This document shows positions 15,784-25,757 of a DNA stretch of 60,308 bases, one piece after another; the stretch's first letter is position 1; each line of letters starts with the position of its first letter. Location: the NCBI RefSeq assembly GCF_024357955.1, contig NZ_JANEYT010000031.1, positions 1 to 60,308 of the forward strand, written 5' to 3'. The DNA is from Photobacterium pectinilyticum. Its GTDB lineage: Bacteria; Pseudomonadota; Gammaproteobacteria; Enterobacterales; Vibrionaceae. The position numbers and the translations under genes are program-made. The notes below the pieces were generated by a model. It searched no databases. It was not told where the DNA came from and saw nothing but the letters and a program-made list of their open reading frames with translations.

Positions 15784-16794
15784 CTATATACATCGATTTA
15801 AATACCTCACTCTACTCATACAAGAAGCCGTCATATATGACAAGATGAAAACTAAAGATGACGCTAGTGGTATATATAGATATACATCTACTTTCGTTAG
15901 CAACCACTCTTCACCAAACGTAGATATCGCCTTGATAAAAAGCGGATGAATAAGATAAATGCCTAAGCTAAGTTCGGCGAAACGATTTAGCTTCAAGTCA
16001 TTGTTTGAATACTCTTTAATTATGAAAAACAATGCCACCGATGCCACAACAACATTAACACTTAAATATGAATAAAAGTAAATATACGTTATATAATAAC
16101 TACCAACAACGGTAGTAAATAGAGCAACTGCAAACATGATGATGCATCGTATTATTTTTGGTTTAATGGCATATTTAGCAATGTATCCACCTAGGCAATA
16201 ATAACCTAAATAACTTAAGAAATCATTTGTAAACAGGCTAACTTTAGCGCTCAAATCAAAATATAAAAGAACAACATTTGAAAGAGCCGATAGCATAGCT
16301 AATGCAAAGCTGATACTAATGAAAACGAGCAGTTCATTTTTTTCGACCGCGCTTATTATTACCCTTAAGATAGGCGTCACTAAGTACAAGAAAGGCACCA
16401 TAAAAAGATACCAAAGGTGATAATAAGGCTCACCAAGAGCCCACCCTTTAGCAACCGTAAAATAAGCTGTAGAGATATCACCTTTAAAGAAGTACTTTAA
16501 AATAACCCACAAAGAATAAAACAAGGACCAGAATACGAAGGGGATAAAAATCTTTCTTACTCTTTTTCTAAAAAAGACAGCATTTGATTCTGTTTTGTTA
16601 AGTAAGAAATAACCGCTAATCATGATAAATAGCGGTATACACCACATAGTTAACGATGCATATATGTTACCCGCCCACCAGCTACGATTACCATATATAG
16701 GGTTAATTATGTCAATATCACTAACAAAATCAGAAGCTACATGCAATAAAACCACAGCAAAAACTGAAAACACTCGTAAGTTATTAGCCCACAA
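15784..16794 (-). CDS. Acyltransferase_3 family membrane protein (WecH/OafA-like)
   Basis: 336 residues with about ten membrane helices. The opening WANNLRVFSVFAVVLLHVAS contains the conserved Arg and His of acyltransferase-3 proteins; the later YYHLWYLFMVPFLYLVTP motif is typical of the WecH/YiaH branch. These enzymes O-acylate cell-surface glycans using a cytoplasmic acyl donor. The start is probably the TTG at 16792-16794, because GGAGGGGG lies upstream at the right distance and no ATG does. The gene is noticeably AT-rich compared with the neighbouring helicase, and there are no polysaccharide genes next to it, so acquisition by transfer is possible. The target glycan is unknown. Confidence 0.8.
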   Translation of the reverse strand: MWANNLRVFSVFAVVLLHVASDFVSDIDIINPIYGNRSWWAGNIYASLTMWCIPLFIMISGYFLLNKTESNAVFFRKRVRKIFIPFVFWSLFYSLWVILKYFFKGDISTAYFTVAKGWALGEPYYHLWYLFMVPFLYLVTPILRVIISAVEKNELLVFISISFALAMLSALSNVVLLYFDLSAKVSLFTNDFLSYLGYYCLGGYIAKYAIKPKIIRCIIMFAVALFTTVVGSYYITYIYFYSYLSVNVVVASVALFFIIKEYSNNDLKLNRFAELSLGIYLIHPLFIKAISTFGEEWLLTKVDVYLYIPLASSLVFILSYMTASCMSRVRYLNRCI

Positions 16795-16896
16795 AAAGAG
16801 ACCCCCTCCAATTTTTTAAAGTCTAACTTAAAGAGTGTATTAATTCGCTTCGACAGCTCATAGACACCACTTGAAAAGTCATCGCTACCTTAGTAA

Positions 16897-17088
16897 CTAG
16901 CAGATCACTTTCACACGGCCTACATCACCACTTTCTAATCGCACTTTAATACCGTGAGGATGATTTGGCGACTTAGTCAATAGGTCTTTTACAATACCGG
17001 AAGTTAATGTTCCGCTGCGCTGATCTTTTTTGAGGACAATTTTCACGGCTAATCCAGGGCGAATATTGGCACGAAGAGTTCCACTCAT
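16897..17088 (-). CDS. YwbE family protein
   Basis: 63 residues, MSGTLRANIRPGLAVKIVLK onward, then SGIVKDLLTKSPNHPHGIKV and SGDVGRVKVIC. This is the whole of the small YwbE (DUF2196) family, a beta-rich domain of unknown function found in many bacteria. ATG 17088 fits the family length and has AAGGTAGAG upstream; the longer frame reaching 17145 adds sequence not seen in relatives. It lies downstream of the RhlE-like helicase on the same strand, a neighbourhood that hints at RNA-related work, but nothing firmer can be said. Confidence 0.75.
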   Translation of the reverse strand: MSGTLRANIRPGLAVKIVLKKDQRSGTLTSGIVKDLLTKSPNHPHGIKVRLESGDVGRVKVIC

Positions 17089-17190
17089 TTTCTCTACCTT
17101 CTTATTGGGCGTAATCACTGGTTGCGATTGGCACCGTGTCAGCAAGAATCAACTGACACGATGTTTATTGGTATATCGTTGCTTGTTTGG

Positions 17191-18483
17191 TTATGAATTT
17201 TTTAACCAAACATCAGCATTGCCAAGACCTTTCTTTTTACGTTTTTTCTTACCCGTACCTTCCGGTTTTGCCATCGGCTTATTGGCTTCTAGCATCTCTT
17301 GGGTAATGGTTTCATCGAGTTCAAATCCTTCTACCTGTTCACGATCAAGGCGGATCTTGTTCTTCTTTTCGATAACTTTGAAGTGATGAAAATCTTCATA
17401 ATCAATCAATGATAAAGCTAAGCCAACTTCACCAGCGCGACCACTACGACCAATCCGGTGCATATAGTCGGATGGGCTTCTAGGTAGATCAAAGTTAATC
17501 ACTACCGGCAACTTTTCGATATCTAAACCACGGGCGGCGATATCTGTTGCAATTAAGACATCAATTTCACCTGACTTAAACGCTTCCAGTATACGCGTGC
17601 GGTAGCCCTGCCCTTTGTCACCATGAAAGACTTCAGCTTCAATCCCACGCTTATACAGTTTATCGGCTAGGTGCTCACAACTGTTCTTGGCATTGACGAA
17701 TACGAGTGCCTGTCGCCATTGATGCTGTTTGATCAAATGCGCTAATACTGCTGTTTTTTCGCCTTTATTGACGTTAAAAACACGCTGTACAACAGTGCTG
17801 GCATCATCACTTTGTAGCTGTATTTCAATAGGGTCAGTAAGCAGCTCTTGAGTTAACGTCTGTACTTGCTCTGGGAACGTAGCGGAAAACAGCAGTGTCT
17901 GCTTTTGTTTTGGCAATTTTCCCAGCAATTCAGATAGCTCATCTGTAAAGCCAAGGCTTAGCATTCGGTCGGCTTCATCAAGCACTAAGGTCTTTACCTT
18001 ATCGAGCTTAATCGCATTACTTGACATTAAATCGAGCAAGCGGCCCGGCGTAGCAACCAAAATATCGGTACCGCCACGTAGCGCAAGCATTTGAGTATTT
18101 GCCGATACACCGCCAAAAACAGCCACGGTTTTAACTGCCCCGTTAAAATGCACAGCGTATGACTTAACACTGTCAGCCACCTGCTTAGCCAGTTCACGCG
18201 TCGGCACCAAAATCAGCCCAGTAACATAGTTACCTTGGCTGCTCTTTGGGTTCTCTCTGTTTTTTTGCGTAAAGAGATCCTGCAACATTGGCAGTGCAAA
18301 CGCCGCCGTTTTACCCGACCCCGTATTGGCACCTGCAATCAAGTCACGGCCTGCTAACACACTTGGAATAACTTGCGTTTGAATCGGTGTAGGCTGTTGG
18401 TACTCCAGCTCTGTTAATCGAGCTAACAAAGGTTGGATGAGGGCAAGTTCAGCAAAGCTGGCTGGCGTTTTGGCAGTAGTCAT
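17191..18483 (-). CDS. DEAD-box RNA helicase, RhlE-like
   Basis: 430 residues with all core motifs in order: Q motif (YQQPTPIQTQVIP), motif I ANTGSGKT, Ib/GG and TPGR, motif II DEAD (VLDEADRML), motif III SAT, and the helicase C domain with ATDIAARGLD and HRIGRSGRAG. A short basic C-terminal tail ends in GKKKRKKKGLGNADVWLKN. It should unwind short RNA duplexes with ATP in ribosome or mRNA metabolism. The closest well-known group is RhlE/SrmB-type; exact orthology is uncertain, so no symbol is given. A second, larger DEAD-box enzyme (DeaD) lies at 43.6-45.5 kb. Confidence 0.88.
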   Translation of the reverse strand: MTTAKTPASFAELALIQPLLARLTELEYQQPTPIQTQVIPSVLAGRDLIAGANTGSGKTAAFALPMLQDLFTQKNRENPKSSQGNYVTGLILVPTRELAKQVADSVKSYAVHFNGAVKTVAVFGGVSANTQMLALRGGTDILVATPGRLLDLMSSNAIKLDKVKTLVLDEADRMLSLGFTDELSELLGKLPKQKQTLLFSATFPEQVQTLTQELLTDPIEIQLQSDDASTVVQRVFNVNKGEKTAVLAHLIKQHQWRQALVFVNAKNSCEHLADKLYKRGIEAEVFHGDKGQGYRTRILEAFKSGEIDVLIATDIAARGLDIEKLPVVINFDLPRSPSDYMHRIGRSGRAGEVGLALSLIDYEDFHHFKVIEKKNKIRLDREQVEGFELDETITQEMLEANKPMAKPEGTGKKKRKKKGLGNADVWLKNS

Positions 18484-18562
18484 TGGGTAATAAAAGCTCT
18501 AGCAAAAATATTGGCGTGCATCTTAGCCTATTTGAGCCCTGCGAAGTAGCACAACGATAAGT

Positions 18563-19150
18563 TTAGCCACGCTGATACCTGTTTATCACATTCTCTATGG
18601 TCATTATTCCAAACATGATTTTCCTGACAAATGACTCCGAGCTGCCAACGAAATAGAAATTTGGATGCCGAGACCATATCTTTTGTAAGGCAATATCAAG
18701 CTGAGCAGCTTTTTCAGAAGACTCACTTCTCACCGGATTATTGCTGCTGATATCGTGCCCCGTGGCACCCGCAGATTCAAAAAAGATAACCGCATCATAG
18801 CGGGCGATTTCCTCTTCGAAGGTCGAGTTAACCTCCTTGAAAAAATCACTTTCCGTTCCCGGCCAATAAGCTAAGCCATCAAGTGATCCCCGATCGCACA
18901 CTAGTAACCTATCTGGAAAGTGTGCTTTATTGATATCTTCCAAGTTTTTCTGCAATTGGAAAATTGTTTTCTGGATCATTTTAAGTACTAGTTCATCTTC
19001 TGATCGTGTTATCCCGCCAGAAAAAAGCACCGTGGCAGCTTCAGGAACAACAGCAATTTGTTTGCCGAGCTCCCGACGGAAAAGATCCAAGGCCGTCGTT
19101 TTCCCACCTCCCGGACCACCAGTGATCACCACTTTCAACTGTTGTTTCAT
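18563..19150 (-). CDS. AAA_28-type P-loop ATPase/kinase-like protein
   Basis: 195 residues. The Walker A motif GGPGGGKTT is at about residues 11-19, a Walker B-like strand RLLVCDRGSLDGLAYWPG near 82-100, and a late FVGSSESF strand. This matches the AAA_28 group (NadR-kinase-like, TTD14-like) of small P-loop NTPases, whose substrates are mostly unknown. Single gene with its own start (ATG 19150); a hairpin at 19242-19261 separates it from the nor operon upstream. No partner is suggested by the neighbours. Confidence 0.7.
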   Translation of the reverse strand: MKQQLKVVITGGPGGGKTTALDLFRRELGKQIAVVPEAATVLFSGGITRSEDELVLKMIQKTIFQLQKNLEDINKAHFPDRLLVCDRGSLDGLAYWPGTESDFFKEVNSTFEEEIARYDAVIFFESAGATGHDISSNNPVRSESSEKAAQLDIALQKIWSRHPNFYFVGSSESFVRKIMFGIMTIENVINRYQRG

Positions 19151-19241
19151 TATAGGCTCTAACTCGTTGGCTTTATCTAAATAGCTTAGTCAATAGGTCC
19201 AAATCATGTTCTAACCTTGTGGTGACCAATTACAGAAATGG

Positions 19242-19261
19242 AGCCCGGCAGTGACCGGGCT
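19242..19261 (-). terminator. Terminator after the norVW operon
   Basis: Stem AGCCCGG / CCGGGCT with a 6-base loop, 15 bases beyond the DUF1971 stop on the minus strand. The following T tract is weak (CCATTTCT). Confidence 0.6.
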
Positions 19262-19275
19262 GTATTATCTAATGA

Positions 19276-19620
19276 TCATTCTAAGTCTTTACTATGGAAA
19301 AGGGCCTGCCCTTTTTTATTCACATCTGACCAGAAATTGATATTGAACTGAGCATCATCACTCATTTCGATACGGTGCCAGTATTGCGGTGGGCTTGTTG
19401 CGAATTGCCCAGCATTGATGACAACCTTGACCTCTGGCTCAGTCGCTTCACTGTTGGCAAAGCCATAATAAGTGACCCTCCCTTCCATTACACACAGCTG
19501 ACCAAATACACCTGCGGCCGTATTATGGTGACTGAGCAGTGCTGCCGGCACGGTTTCCTTGGTAAAGAAAGGCGTTGAACGCTGTACTGTCCAATGTGCA
19601 GGAATACGTTGATGGCTCAT
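19276..19620 (-). CDS. DUF1971 (YeaR/TehB-N-like) cupin protein in the nor operon
   Basis: 114 residues, nearly all one small cupin-like beta domain: IPAHWTVQRSTPFFTKETVP, then a central HHNTAAGVFGQLCVMEGRVT and a late PPQYWHRIE with candidate metal His. It matches DUF1971, which includes E. coli YeaR, a gene induced by nitrate and nitric oxide. Here it is the third gene of norV-norW, starting 39 bases after norW, which supports a role in nitrosative stress. GGAGG precedes ATG 19620; the longer frame starts on the TTG inside that ribosome site. The biochemical role is unknown. Confidence 0.7.
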   Translation of the reverse strand: MSHQRIPAHWTVQRSTPFFTKETVPAALLSHHNTAAGVFGQLCVMEGRVTYYGFANSEATEPEVKVVINAGQFATSPPQYWHRIEMSDDAQFNINFWSDVNKKGQALFHSKDLE

Positions 19621-19659
19621 GGTAACCTCCAATTCAATTCTGAATCGATTAATTGATGT

Positions 19660-20814
19660 TTAACTGTTTAATTCTTTCAACAATGGGAATCCGTTAGGAA
19701 GGTGCTGCTGAGTAACGACATAACCCGTTAACTGCCCTTGCTCATTGCGGGCCCGCACCGTGCTTCCCAGCTTATTGACATCTATTTGCCAATTTAGCTC
19801 TTCGTTGATATCTGGAAGTACAGTTTGACCTGCAAGTTGAATTGGAAAATCAGGTGTTTTTACTTTCACCATCATAACGGGTAATACCAACGGTGTAGGC
19901 TGTCCCAATATTGTTTTGGCAAGCGCATTGGCACCTAATAATGCAGGTTGCAGATACGCCAGCACCTTGCCATTTATCTCTGCACAGTCGCCTATCGCAA
20001 ACACATCAGGCGCAGATGTAGCTAGCTGATCGTTTACAACAATTCCTTTTCCGACCTTAATACCCGCGCTGGCTGCCAGCTGAATATTGGGTTTAAGTCC
20101 TGCCGCAGAGACCACTGCATCGACCTCTATCCGCTTTCCTGAGCTCAGTTCTACCTCCATGGGGCCATGTAGGGTCTTTGACAGTTTCTCAACCTTGTCA
20201 GATAGAAAGAACGTTGTTCGTTGCGAGGCCATGACTCGTTCGAGCTTCAAAGCAATATACTCGGGTAACTGATTAGCCATCAATATTTGGCAAGGATCAA
20301 TCACCGACACAGTTTTACCACTGCTAGCAAAGTCCATCGCCAGCTCAGTACCAATCAATCCCCCCCCGATAACCGCGATATGTTTGGCTTGCTGCAATAC
20401 ATTCTGGGCGTCGGTATATTCAGATAAACTGTTGAGCGTCAATACACTATCTACACCGTCACCGCGCATAGGGGGAATGAACGCACGAGCACCTGTCGCG
20501 AGAACAAGTTTGTCATAATCGTATTGCAGTCCATTTGCCACGATGCACTTTTGCACGGTATCAATTACTTCAACAAAACAGTGGGTATGCAGTTCCACTT
20601 GGTATTCTGCAGAAAAATCTGAGCTACGCATCCGGATCAGATCACTCGCTGTTTGCTTTTTTGAACATGCATGACTCAAATCCGGCTTGTTATAGTCATG
20701 CCCTTCATCTGACGTAAACACATGGATAGGCAAAGCCTTATCCTGGCGGCGAATAGCTTTTACCAATTGGTAAGCGGCAAAGCCGCTACCTATGATCACC
20801 AGTGGTTTAATCAT
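19660..20814 (-). CDS. norW: NorW, NADH:flavorubredoxin reductase
   Basis: 384 residues, an FAD/NAD-dependent pyridine nucleotide reductase. The N-terminal FAD dinucleotide fold (IIGSGFAAYQLVKAIR), the central NAD fold (IAVIGGGLIGTELAMDFA) and the FAD-closing motif (DVFAIGDCAEI) are all present. In E. coli NorW passes electrons from NADH to the rubredoxin domain of NorV. It begins 3 bases after the norV stop, so it is co-translated with its partner. The C-terminal region (after about 300) is the usual small domain of rubredoxin reductases. Nothing suggests damage. Confidence 0.92.
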   Translation of the reverse strand: MIKPLVIIGSGFAAYQLVKAIRRQDKALPIHVFTSDEGHDYNKPDLSHACSKKQTASDLIRMRSSDFSAEYQVELHTHCFVEVIDTVQKCIVANGLQYDYDKLVLATGARAFIPPMRGDGVDSVLTLNSLSEYTDAQNVLQQAKHIAVIGGGLIGTELAMDFASSGKTVSVIDPCQILMANQLPEYIALKLERVMASQRTTFFLSDKVEKLSKTLHGPMEVELSSGKRIEVDAVVSAAGLKPNIQLAASAGIKVGKGIVVNDQLATSAPDVFAIGDCAEINGKVLAYLQPALLGANALAKTILGQPTPLVLPVMMVKVKTPDFPIQLAGQTVLPDINEELNWQIDVNKLGSTVRARNEQGQLTGYVVTQQHLPNGFPLLKELNS

Positions 20815-20817
20815 TAT

Positions 20818-22350
20818 TTATGCCCCTTTCACCGGTTCAAACACGTCTTTGCCAAGACCGCATTCAGGGCATAAAAAGCTCTCGGGTACATCTGACCAGC
20901 AAGTACCGATGTCGATCCCTTGGTTCACTTCACCAATGGCGGGGTCATAAACCCAATTACACACCGTACAAAGCATTTTCTGGGTATCTGTTGGTGACAG
21001 AGCCTCACTGGTAGCTACTGAGCCTATGGTTGGCTGACTTGCTACGCTTGGCTCTGCATTCTGAACTGGCGCAGCATCAAAACATTCAACAGTACTTTGC
21101 TTAGACACTTGCAGATTAGAAACTGGTGCAGAAGCTTCTGCTAAAGGCAAAGCCTTCAGTGTCCATTGTTTGGCAATCATGCGACCATGTTCACGGCATT
21201 TAAGCATCATTTTGCCGTCTGGCTTCCATTTTGCTTTCAGGCCAAGGGTTGTTTCAAAACCAGCATCGGTCAAGCGTGAATGAATTCGGTCAACCGCACC
21301 ACCATTCCAGCCATAGCTACCAAATGCTCCCGCTTTTTTATTCTTAAAGCGAAGCCCTGTGATTTCTTCCAGCATGCCTGCGACTTTTGGCATCATGACA
21401 TTATTCATGGTCGACGAACCCACCAAGATCCCTTTAGAACGGAATACGCTGGCCAAAATATCATTCTTATCTTGGCGAGAGACATTGAAAACCTTCACTG
21501 CCACGCTCGGATCTACATCGTGAATACCTTGAGCAATCGCATCGGCCATCATTCGCGTATTATTCGACATAGTGTCGTAGAAAATAGTGATGCGATCTTC
21601 TTGGTAGTTATCCGCCCACTCTAGGTACTGATGAATAATTTGAGTTGGGTTATCACGCCATACGATGCCGTGCGAGGTCGCAATCATGTCCACTGGAACA
21701 TTAAAGCTCAGCACTTCGTGAATTTTTGCCGTTACTAATCCGCTAAACGGAGTAAGAATATTGGAGTAATAGCGCAGACACTGATCCATCAGTTCATTTT
21801 GATCCACTTCATCGTTAAACAAACGCTCATCGCAATAATGCTGACCGAATGCATCGTTACTAAATAATACTGCATCACCAGTTAGGTAAGTCATCATGCT
21901 ATCCGGCCAGTGCAGCATAGGCGCTTCAATGAAGATCAGTTGCTTCCCATTACCAATGTCCAACGAATCGCCAGTCTTAACAACTTGGAAATTCCATTCC
22001 GGGTGATGATGGTGGCCAACGATAGAGTCAACGGCATTTTCAGTACAGTAGATTGGCGTATTAGGAATGCGTGCCATCAAATCAGAAAGAGCACCGGAGT
22101 GATCTTCTTCTGCATGGTTAATGACAATATAGTCAATCTCTTCTAGATTGACTTCCATCTCTAGATTTTGAATAAACTGATGGCTAAATCGGTGGTCGAC
22201 AGTATCAATGAGAACAGTTTTTTCTTCACGGATAAGATAGCTGTTATAACTGGTACCTTTGGTCATCTTGTATTCTGTGCCATGGAAGTCCTGCACTTCC
22301 CAGTCGCGTTGGCCTACCCAGTGAATGTTGTTTTTAACGTGAATTGTCAT
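20818..22350 (-). CDS. norV: NorV, anaerobic nitric oxide reductase flavorubredoxin
   Basis: 510 residues in three domains. The N-terminal metallo-beta-lactamase-like domain (1-250) carries the di-iron ligands, with HAEEDH at residues 79-84 and later HWPDSM and the SHG segment. A flavodoxin domain (about 255-400, [19 protein letters not shown]) binds FMN. A linker leads to a C-terminal rubredoxin (about 460-510) with two CxxC pairs (CTVC and CPEC). It reduces NO to N2O in the cytoplasm without oxygen, using electrons from NorW. A sigma-54 promoter and three NorR sites lie upstream, so it is NO-induced. The linker is longer than in E. coli NorV and Ser/Ala-rich. Confidence 0.95.
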   Translation of the reverse strand: MTIHVKNNIHWVGQRDWEVQDFHGTEYKMTKGTSYNSYLIREEKTVLIDTVDHRFSHQFIQNLEMEVNLEEIDYIVINHAEEDHSGALSDLMARIPNTPIYCTENAVDSIVGHHHHPEWNFQVVKTGDSLDIGNGKQLIFIEAPMLHWPDSMMTYLTGDAVLFSNDAFGQHYCDERLFNDEVDQNELMDQCLRYYSNILTPFSGLVTAKIHEVLSFNVPVDMIATSHGIVWRDNPTQIIHQYLEWADNYQEDRITIFYDTMSNNTRMMADAIAQGIHDVDPSVAVKVFNVSRQDKNDILASVFRSKGILVGSSTMNNVMMPKVAGMLEEITGLRFKNKKAGAFGSYGWNGGAVDRIHSRLTDAGFETTLGLKAKWKPDGKMMLKCREHGRMIAKQWTLKALPLAEASAPVSNLQVSKQSTVECFDAAPVQNAEPSVASQPTIGSVATSEALSPTDTQKMLCTVCNWVYDPAIGEVNQGIDIGTCWSDVPESFLCPECGLGKDVFEPVKGA

Positions 22351-22409
22351 CTTGATACCTTACTCAATGCTATGGGCGCTACATGACGCCCTCAATCTGA
22401 CTAAGGTAA

Positions 22410-22425
22410 AGCACTGGCCGTGCCA
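22410..22425 (-). promoter_or_regulatory. Sigma-54 promoter of norVW
   Basis: On the minus strand the sequence TGGCACGGCCAGTGCT matches the -24/-12 consensus (TGGCAC-N5-TTGC, one mismatch at the first T of the -12 box), 60 bases before the norV start. Confidence 0.85.
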
Positions 22426-22477
22426 ACTTTTTATCATGTTGATAAATAATGAATTTATTTTCAACAACAAACAAAAC

Positions 22478-22534
22478 TGTCATTATGACAATTAATAATC
22501 ACTGTCAAATAGACAGTATCATGTCATAATGACA
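22478..22534. promoter_or_regulatory. Three NorR enhancer sites between norV and norR
   Basis: Dyads TGTCATTATGACA (22478-22490), TGTCAAATAGACA (22503-22515) and TGTCATAATGACA (22522-22534) fit the GT-N7-AC NorR box. E. coli also has three sites. They lie about 55-125 bases upstream of the sigma-54 promoter, and the third reaches close to the norR start. Confidence 0.85.
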
Positions 22535-22561
22535 ACATCACAGTTCGTCAAAGAGGCGACA

Positions 22562-24148
22562 ATGCTTAATACACCGAAAGAATTAACCCAACTCGCTTTG
22601 GATCTGACTCAGGGCATTTCTAGCCAAGACCGATTTGATCGCCTACTCACTGTCATCAAATCCCTTTTTGGGTGCGATTCATCGGCCCTGCTTGCTTTTC
22701 GCGAACAACATTTCTCCCCGCTTGCGATCAATGGCCTGTATGAAGAAGTACTGGGCCGGCAATTCGATATCAACGACCATCCTCGCCTTGAGGCCATTGC
22801 CAGAGCAGGAGATATCGTCCGTTTTCCCCATGACAGTGATCTGCCCGACCCGTATGACGGTCTGATTCCGAGCCATCAAGGCAACCTACATGTGCATGCC
22901 TGTATCGGCTTACCCCTGATTGCAGATGAAACCTTGATCGGAGCATTGACCATCGATGGGTTTGATCCTCACCAGTTCGACTTGTTTAGTGATGAAGAGT
23001 TACGCATTATCAGCGCCCTTGCTGCTGCAAGTTTACATACCGCCTTGTTGATGGAGCAGTTAGAAAGCCAAGCTTTCACCATGCCAGAATCTCACGGACA
23101 GGCCGCAATCCAAGCAGGAAAATCAGCCCAGTCAGGAAAGGTAGAGATGATAGGTAAATCGAAAGTGATGGATGAGCTGAGAAGCCATATTCAAGCCGTC
23201 GCCGCAACAGAGCTTTCTGTATTGATCTCCGGTGAGACTGGGGTGGGTAAAGAGCTGATCGCCGCTTCATTACATCAATTGTCCCACAGAAGTCAGCAAC
23301 CATTGATCTACCTTAATTGCGCCGCACTGCCTGAGTCAGTTGCCGAAAGTGAGTTATTCGGGCACGTTAAAGGGGCTTTTACCGGCGCAATCAGTGACCG
23401 AAAAGGCAAGTTCGAAATGGCCGATGGCGGCACTCTGTTTCTTGATGAAGTTGGTGAGTTACCCCTATCCCTCCAGGCAAAGCTGCTGCGGGTATTACAA
23501 TATGGCGACTTACAACGGGTCGGTGATGATAGTGTATTGAAAGTAAACACCCGCATTGTGGCGGCAACGAACCGCCAACTTCATGAAGAAGTCAAAGAAG
23601 GCAAGTTCAGAGCAGATCTGTACCACCGTTTGAGTGTCTTTCCTATCATGGCACCGCCTTTGAGGGAACGGGGAAATGACATTATTTTGCTAGCCGGTTT
23701 CTTCATTGAACGCTGTAAAGGCAAACTGGGGATCAAGTCGATGCGACTAAGTAGTGAGGCTGTTGCGCAAATCTCTGCCTATAGGTGGCCAGGTAATGTC
23801 CGAGAGCTTGAGCATGCAATCAATCGTGCTTCTGTTGTAGCTAGAGCGGAATCAACCCACTTAGACTTCATAGAGCTGCAACCTCAGCACTTCGAACTCA
23901 TACATACTCCGCAAGAACTTTCGAAGGAAACACTTTCAGAAGGGGTATCTTCACACCATGACAAAATACAAGGCCCAATATCGATCGATACCAATATTGG
24001 GCTTAAAGATGCGACTACCCGCTTCCAATACCAATTTATTGAAGATTGTTACCAGCGGAACAATCAAAACTGGGCAGCAACCGCCAGAGAGCTCGATCTG
24101 GATGCGGGTAATCTCCACCGCTTGGCAAAACGGTTAGGGCTTAAATGA
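22562..24148 (+). CDS. norR: NorR, NO-sensing sigma-54-dependent activator
   Basis: 528 residues. An N-terminal GAF domain (1-175) binds NO at a mono-iron centre and restrains the ATPase. The central AAA+ domain (about 200-430) has Walker A GETGVGKE, the sigma-54 contact loop GAFTGA, Walker [11 protein letters not shown] and the arginine finger region. A Fis-type helix-turn-helix ends the protein ([20 protein letters not shown]). ATG 22562 is preferred: GAGG stands 5 bases upstream, the protein then begins like E. coli NorR, and the earlier in-frame ATG at 22529 would overlap the third NorR site. It is transcribed divergently from norVW, which it activates. Confidence 0.94.
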   Translation: MLNTPKELTQLALDLTQGISSQDRFDRLLTVIKSLFGCDSSALLAFREQHFSPLAINGLYEEVLGRQFDINDHPRLEAIARAGDIVRFPHDSDLPDPYDGLIPSHQGNLHVHACIGLPLIADETLIGALTIDGFDPHQFDLFSDEELRIISALAAASLHTALLMEQLESQAFTMPESHGQAAIQAGKSAQSGKVEMIGKSKVMDELRSHIQAVAATELSVLISGETGVGKELIAASLHQLSHRSQQPLIYLNCAALPESVAESELFGHVKGAFTGAISDRKGKFEMADGGTLFLDEVGELPLSLQAKLLRVLQYGDLQRVGDDSVLKVNTRIVAATNRQLHEEVKEGKFRADLYHRLSVFPIMAPPLRERGNDIILLAGFFIERCKGKLGIKSMRLSSEAVAQISAYRWPGNVRELEHAINRASVVARAESTHLDFIELQPQHFELIHTPQELSKETLSEGVSSHHDKIQGPISIDTNIGLKDATTRFQYQFIEDCYQRNNQNWAATARELDLDAGNLHRLAKRLGLK

Positions 24149-24150
24149 AA

Positions 24151-24170
24151 AAGGCCCCTTTCGGGGCCTT
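24151..24170 (+). terminator. norR terminator
   Basis: Stem AAGGCCCC / GGGGCCTT with loop TTTC, directly after the norR stop; it is followed by CTTC. It may also serve the convergent VpsR-like gene. Confidence 0.8.
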
Positions 24171-24190
24171 CTTCAAAGAGCATCTAAGAG

Positions 24191-25534
24191 TCACTCTCTT
24201 GCATATCCATTATTATAATGGCGAACATCTGGCACAATATTATGCTTATTAAGCAATCGGTACATTGTCGCTCTTGAAACACCAAGGTCTTTTGCTGCTG
24301 AAGCAACTTGTCCACGATGAGTCTCAAGGACTGCAACCAACACATCTTTTTCTGCCTCGTCCTTAATGTTACGAAGGCTTTGTTTGAGGTTTGACTTACT
24401 TGGTAGGTCAAAGTGTTCAGCTTTCACTTCATTGCCCTCAGCAAGCAAGGCCGCACGTTTTACCTGATTAATGAGCTCTCGCACGTTACCTGGCCAGCTA
24501 TATCGTAATAGTAGCTGCTTAGAGTCTTCAGAGAACGATGACGCCATAGTGCTATATTCACGCGCAAATTTGGTCAAGAAGGTTTCAGCAAGTAAGAAGA
24601 TGTCAGAACCACGCTCACGCAATGTTGGGACTTTAATATGGAAGACATTCAGGCGATAGAATAACTCTTTACTAAATTGCCCGTTCGTTACCTCGGCTTC
24701 TAAATCGGCACTGGTGGAAGCAATGATACGCACATCCCCAGAGACTTCACCTTCCAAACTCTCACAGCTAGGTGCTTGCAGATACATGAGAAGGGCTTCT
24801 TGTAACTCCTTGGATAATTCATCAACATTATCCAGCATGAGTGTGCCATTAAACGGTGTGCCGTCTTCCTGACGATAGCTGCCATCAAGCAAGGCCATGT
24901 TATCGTCATCCTGACTCAAAGCTGCGCAGTTTAGCGCAATAAACGGGGTATTTTTTCGCTTGGAAAGATTGTGGATAGACTTTGCAATCAATTCTTTACC
25001 TGTTCCATTTTCCCCAGTAAGGAAAACGTTCACTTCTGTCATGGCAACACGTCGCACCATATCACGTAGTTGCTTGATTGATTTTGACTCACCATACAAC
25101 CCCATATCATGCTGCGAAGTGATCTCCACCCATGAACTTGCCTCAATCTCAAGCATACCAAGTTGGTGTCCAATCGTGCTCAACATGTGGCTACTTGGAA
25201 TTGGCACTGTGAAATAATCAACACAGAAGTTATTAATAAACTGGCAGATAGCATCCGTTTTAAGCTGATCCTTTTTAATGATGGCTATCCATTTAACTTG
25301 CTTAGTTTTATTTGCCCTCAGTGAAATACTATTTAAGCTAAAATCATTATTACTTAAATCAACAACACATATACATGGGCTGTATTCTTCCAAGATTGAA
25401 TCAACCGTACGTAGATCATAACAACAGTGGGTTTTCCATCCAGATTGTTCTAAAAGCGCAATCCATGGTTCGTAGTTACATCCAAGTGCTACTAAACGAC
25501 CATCTATTGATTTATTTTGACTTTGAGTCACCAT
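24191..25534 (-). CDS. VpsR-like transcription regulator (AAA+, no GAFTGA loop)
   Basis: 447 residues, close to V. cholerae VpsR in length and sequence: a receiver-like N-terminus (1-145, with VDYFTVPIPSSHMLSTIGHQ), an AAA+ domain (about 150-380; Walker A GENGTGKE, Walker B GTLMLDNVDE) and a Fis-type HTH (AAKDLGVSRATMYRLLNKHN). The GAFTGA loop that contacts sigma-54 is absent: where it should be, the chain reads DGSYRQEDGTPFNG. VpsR is likewise GAFTGA-less, binds c-di-GMP and activates biofilm genes with sigma-70. ATG 25534 follows AAGG at 8 bases. The gene lies just downstream of the Fap-like operon on the same strand and is a natural candidate for its regulator. Confidence 0.8.
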   Translation of the reverse strand: MVTQSQNKSIDGRLVALGCNYEPWIALLEQSGWKTHCCYDLRTVDSILEEYSPCICVVDLSNNDFSLNSISLRANKTKQVKWIAIIKKDQLKTDAICQFINNFCVDYFTVPIPSSHMLSTIGHQLGMLEIEASSWVEITSQHDMGLYGESKSIKQLRDMVRRVAMTEVNVFLTGENGTGKELIAKSIHNLSKRKNTPFIALNCAALSQDDDNMALLDGSYRQEDGTPFNGTLMLDNVDELSKELQEALLMYLQAPSCESLEGEVSGDVRIIASTSADLEAEVTNGQFSKELFYRLNVFHIKVPTLRERGSDIFLLAETFLTKFAREYSTMASSFSEDSKQLLLRYSWPGNVRELINQVKRAALLAEGNEVKAEHFDLPSKSNLKQSLRNIKDEAEKDVLVAVLETHRGQVASAAKDLGVSRATMYRLLNKHNIVPDVRHYNNGYARE

Positions 25535-25757
25535 CGAAGTCACCTTCTATCAACTTATATTTATTGTGTTTGTAATAAAAATATAGGTGACATTTTTGTG
25601 TTGTGATGCGTTTCAAATATAAGAAATTGCACCAAGTGAATTTCATTCGTAGGAAACATACACTAATTGCTAAACATATCAATAGGTTATAAAAGCTAAA
25701 ATGATAAGAAAAAAATTGAACTTTTTATCAAAAACGACTGTGTGACAAGAAATAAAA

